Shown here in pieces: positions 7,674 through 9,256 of a stretch of 9,256 bases of DNA. The notes beneath the pieces were generated by a model. That model had not been told where the DNA came from. It did not search any database and saw only the letters and a program-made list of their open reading frames with translations. The DNA is taken from the NCBI GenBank assembly GCA_023441125.1, contig JAEZQV010000064.1, forward strand, positions 1 through 9,256. Direction: 5' to 3'. Both the position numbers and the translations under genes were made by a program. Origin of the DNA: Bacillota bacterium. Lineage in GTDB: Bacteria; Bacillota_C; Negativicutes; Sporomusales; Sporomusaceae. Position 1 is the first letter of the stretch. Every line of letters starts with the position of its first letter.

Positions 7674-7733
7674 TGTAGCAAAGTGTAGCGGGCACTACGA
7701 CGGCGCTACAAAACGCTACAGTTAAACGCTACA
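7674..7733. promoter_or_regulatory. Candidate AcoR enhancer: phased GTAG/CTAC half-site array
   Basis: Six half-sites share one core. TGTAGC occurs at 7674-7679 and 7684-7689. The inverted core occurs as CTAC at 7695-7698, and as GCTACA at 7705-7710, 7715-7720 and 7728-7733. Core start positions are 7675, 7685, 7695, 7706, 7716 and 7729, so the first five lie one helical turn apart. The two TGTAGC copies (four-base gap) mirror the two GCTACA copies at 7705 and 7715 (also four-base gap), forming a tandem inverted repeat. The array starts nine bases after the acoR stop. It lies about 135-195 bases before the predicted sigma-54 start site, a normal distance for an upstream activating sequence bound by a Fis-type activator. 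Confidence 0.8.
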
Positions 7734-7791
7734 GGTTTACGCCCGGATTATTTTCTTCGGAAAAAAATGATATTTCTGAATAGTGGTGTAC

Positions 7792-7840
7792 AAGGAATCG
7801 CGCCTCTTTACGGGAGGAAACGCGGTTCCTTTTTATTTTG
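7792..7840 (+). terminator. Intrinsic terminator of acoR
   Basis: AAGGAATCGCG (7792-7802) pairs with CGCGGTTCCTT (7821-7831) over 11 base pairs with one U-G pair. The enclosed loop carries a second small stem, CCTC / GAGG. The T tract TTTTTATTTT follows. The hairpin sits between the enhancer array and the sigma-54 promoter, so it ends acoR transcripts just before the aco promoter. Confidence 0.8.
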
Positions 7841-7858
7841 TTGGCATAAAATTTGCAA
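7841..7858 (+). promoter_or_regulatory. Sigma-54 (-24/-12) promoter of the aco operon
   Basis: TTGGCATAAAATTTGCAA contains the GG (7843-7844) and GC (7855-7856) doublets exactly ten bases apart, as sigma-54 promoters require, within the extended TTGGCA and TTTGCA context. Transcription should start near 7868, leaving a leader of about 50 bases before the GTG at 7918. The site lies between acoR and the Lin0512 gene, as expected for an AcoR target. Confidence 0.92.
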
Positions 7859-7905
7859 TTATAGTGGGTGAATGTCCAGGAGTGCTGCAACTTACCTTAG
7901 GGAAC

Positions 7906-7913
7906 GGAGGTGA
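7906..7913 (+). promoter_or_regulatory. Ribosome binding site that decides the GTG start
   Basis: GGAGGTGA is a full match to the anti-Shine-Dalgarno sequence. Its GGAGG part lies seven bases before GTG at 7918. The reading frame extends upstream to an ATG at 7783, but that start would place the sigma-54 promoter and a terminator inside the coding region. Confidence 0.9.
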
Positions 7914-7917
7914 CAGG

Positions 7918-8289
7918 GTGAAACGCAAGCGTTATATTGTCGAAATCGGTATGGGCGCTGATTTGCATGGCGGTGATGTTACCAAGGCCGCCCAACGGGC
8001 TGTAAAAGATGCTATGTCCCGTAGTTGTCTGTGTGGTTTATTTGAGATTGCCGGTATCCGTGACCCCAATCAGATGATTGTCGAGGTCAGCATCGGCTGC
8101 CCGCAGCCGGAGCAAGTTCAGCTTGAAGCCGTGAAAGGCATGGTTCCGTTTGGTGCGGTAAGCGTGGCGGCGGTGGCCGGCGGGCTGGGAGTCAAGGGAC
8201 TGCACCTGCCGGCGCTGGGGGCGGGCGACCGCATCATGGTAGCGGTAGCGGCGCTGACAGTCTATATTGACTGCCCGGAGAGCGGGTAG
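7918..8289 (+). CDS. Lin0512-family conserved protein, first gene of the aco operon
   Basis: This 123-residue cytoplasmic protein matches the Lin0512 family pattern. It opens with KRYIVEIGMGADLHGGDVTKAAQRAVKDA, where D15, H17, D20 and K23 look conserved. It continues through VEVSIGCPQPEQV and ends with glycine- and valine-rich strands (SVAAVAGGLGVKG, DRIMVAVAALTVYID). Family function is, to my knowledge, not established. Its members are often found beside acetoin dehydrogenase genes, as here. C37 and C39 form a CxC pair in SCLCG, and C61 lies in IGCP. There is no signal peptide or membrane helix. The GTG start is fixed by a perfect ribosome binding site. The gene sits between the sigma-54 promoter and acoA, with a 50-base gap to acoA, so it should be induced with acetoin catabolism. 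Confidence 0.85.
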   Translation: MKRKRYIVEIGMGADLHGGDVTKAAQRAVKDAMSRSCLCGLFEIAGIRDPNQMIVEVSIGCPQPEQVQLEAVKGMVPFGAVSVAAVAGGLGVKGLHLPALGAGDRIMVAVAALTVYIDCPESG

Positions 8290-8339
8290 CGCCTAGGCCG
8301 GATAGCATTGCCAGAAAAGAAAATGGGGGGGAAAGAATT

Positions 8340-9256
8340 ATGGAACTTTCCAAGGAAAAATTACTGGGTTTCTATGAAACCATGCTGACCATCAGGGCTT
8401 TTGAAAGCAAAGCGGTCGAGCTGTTTGCCGACAATCAGCTGCCTGGTTTTGTACATCTTTATCTTGGCGAGGAAGCCGTTGCCACCGGGGTTTGCGGCAG
8501 TTTGACAGACAAGGACTTTATTACCAGTACCCACCGCGGCCATGGGCATCTCATTGCCAAAGGCGGCAAAGTGGAGCTGATGATGGCCGAATTGTTCGGT
8601 AAGGCCACCGGCTATTGCAAAGGCAAGGGCGGATCTATGCATATTGCCGATGTAGAACTTGGTATTTTGGGGGCTAACGGCATTGTCGGCGCCGGGCAAC
8701 CGATCGCCGCCGGCGCAGCGTTTGCCTGCCAATATAAGAAAACCGACGCCGTCGCCGTGTGCTTTTTTGGCGACGGGGCGTCCAACCGCGGCACTTTTCA
8801 CGAGGCCTTAAACATGGCATCAATCTGGAAGCTGCCGTTGGTTTTTATCTGTGAAAACAATATGTACGGCATCTCTAACTGCCAGCGCGATCATATGCGC
8901 GTTACCGACGTGTCCGACCGGGCGGCGGCCTATGGCATTCCCGGCATGACGGTGGACGGCAATGACGTTGTCGCTGTGTATGAAGCTGCCAGTGAAGCGA
9001 TTGAACGGGCCCGCAGGGGAGACGGTCCAAGCTTGGTGGAGTGCAAGACCTGGCGATGGCGCGGCCATTTTGAAGGCGATCCGGGCGCTTATAAAGATCC
9101 GGCGGAACAGGCTGGCTGGCTGAAAAAAGACCCCATTCCCCGGTTTGAAGAAAAACTTCTGGAACTCAAAGTGGCAACCGCGGCGGAATTAGAGGCCATC
9201 AAAAATAAGGTACAAGCGCAAATTGACGCCGCCATCCGGTTCTCTCAGGACAGCCC
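8340..9256 (+). CDS. acoA: Acetoin dehydrogenase E1 component, alpha subunit (partial)
   Basis: The frame opens at ATG 8340 and is still open at the right edge after 305 codons, probably close to full length for this family (about 320-330 residues). The protein is the thiamine-diphosphate-binding alpha subunit of the E1 enzyme that cleaves acetoin and passes the acetyl group to the lipoyl E2 component. Visible motifs are the conserved STHRGHGHLIAKG stretch, GKGGSMHIAD, and the TPP motif starting at G144-D-G (GDGASNRG) and ending at N173-N174 in CENNMYG. The WRWRGHFEGD segment corresponds to the E1-alpha loop near the active site. Sequence alone could also fit a pyruvate or branched-chain E1 alpha; the AcoR gene and sigma-54 promoter upstream make acetoin the best choice. 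A run of seven G (8325-8331) followed by AAAG serves as the ribosome binding site. Confidence 0.88.
   Translation, partial: MELSKEKLLGFYETMLTIRAFESKAVELFADNQLPGFVHLYLGEEAVATGVCGSLTDKDFITSTHRGHGHLIAKGGKVELMMAELFGKATGYCKGKGGSMHIADVELGILGANGIVGAGQPIAAGAAFACQYKKTDAVAVCFFGDGASNRGTFHEALNMASIWKLPLVFICENNMYGISNCQRDHMRVTDVSDRAAAYGIPGMTVDGNDVVAVYEAASEAIERARRGDGPSLVECKTWRWRGHFEGDPGAYKDPAEQAGWLKKDPIPRFEEKLLELKVATAAELEAIKNKVQAQIDAAIRFSQDS

Noticed and set aside
7755..7785. IHF binding site between enhancer and sigma-54 promoter
   Set aside because: The A-rich region only loosely resembles the WATCAANNNNTTR consensus, so I treat it as possible bend DNA and do not annotate it.
7783..7917. Upstream extension of the Lin0512 gene to ATG 7783
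   Set aside because: It would contain most of the acoR terminator and the sigma-54 promoter, has no ribosome binding site, and does not resemble the family. GTG 7918 has a perfect GGAGGTGA.

Overview
This looks like a piece of chromosome from a low-to-mid GC bacterium of the Firmicutes. Nearly every gene has a strong GGAGG-type ribosome binding site, GTG and TTG starts are used, intrinsic terminators are clear, and the acetoin catabolism locus is of the sigma-54/AcoR type. The style (about 50% GC, many CCGGC/GCCGGC words, Amidase_3 enzyme, Lin0512-family gene beside acoA) would fit Negativicutes such as Sporomusaceae. That placement is my inference and not something the sequence proves. I see no insertion sequence, phage gene, CRISPR array, tRNA or rRNA.

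Layout. Bases 2-241 are the 3' end of a plus-strand gene that resembles the C-terminal tail of HD-GYP cyclic-di-GMP phosphodiesterases. A gene-free stretch follows, with a very strong hairpin at 351-386. Next comes an exported SGNH/GDSL hydrolase with two fibronectin-like modules (428-1657). A terminator at 1699-1733 separates it from a convergent minus-strand pair: a PaaI-type hotdog thioesterase (2771-2349) and an unrecognised 184-residue protein (2331-1777). The minus-strand pair and an exported N-acetylmuramoyl-L-alanine amidase (2924-3676) diverge from back-to-back sigma-A-type promoters between 2815 and 2882. Then come an MFS exporter (3795-5057) and methionine sulfoxide reductase MsrA (5099-5599).

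The right third is the start of an acetoin catabolism locus. acoR (5686-7665) encodes a GAF-PAS-AAA+-Fis sigma-54 activator. The 250-base gap after it contains, in order, a phased array of GTAG/CTAC half-sites (7674-7733), the acoR terminator (7792-7840) and a textbook -24/-12 promoter (7841-7858). This promoter should drive a Lin0512-family gene (7918-8289) and acoA, the TPP-dependent E1 alpha subunit of acetoin dehydrogenase (8340 to the window edge, incomplete).

How it works together. AcoR probably senses acetoin through its GAF domain, binds the phased array about 135-195 bases upstream of the start site, and uses its GAFTGA loop to open sigma-54 polymerase at 7841-7858. This switches on the Lin0512 gene and acoA, with further aco genes expected beyond the edge. 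The left genes appear to be unrelated housekeeping or cell-envelope functions. The most distinctive unexplained items are the geometry of the enhancer array, the role of the Lin0512 protein as promoter-proximal gene of the operon, the unknown 1777-2331 protein, and the leader-like sequence before the SGNH hydrolase.
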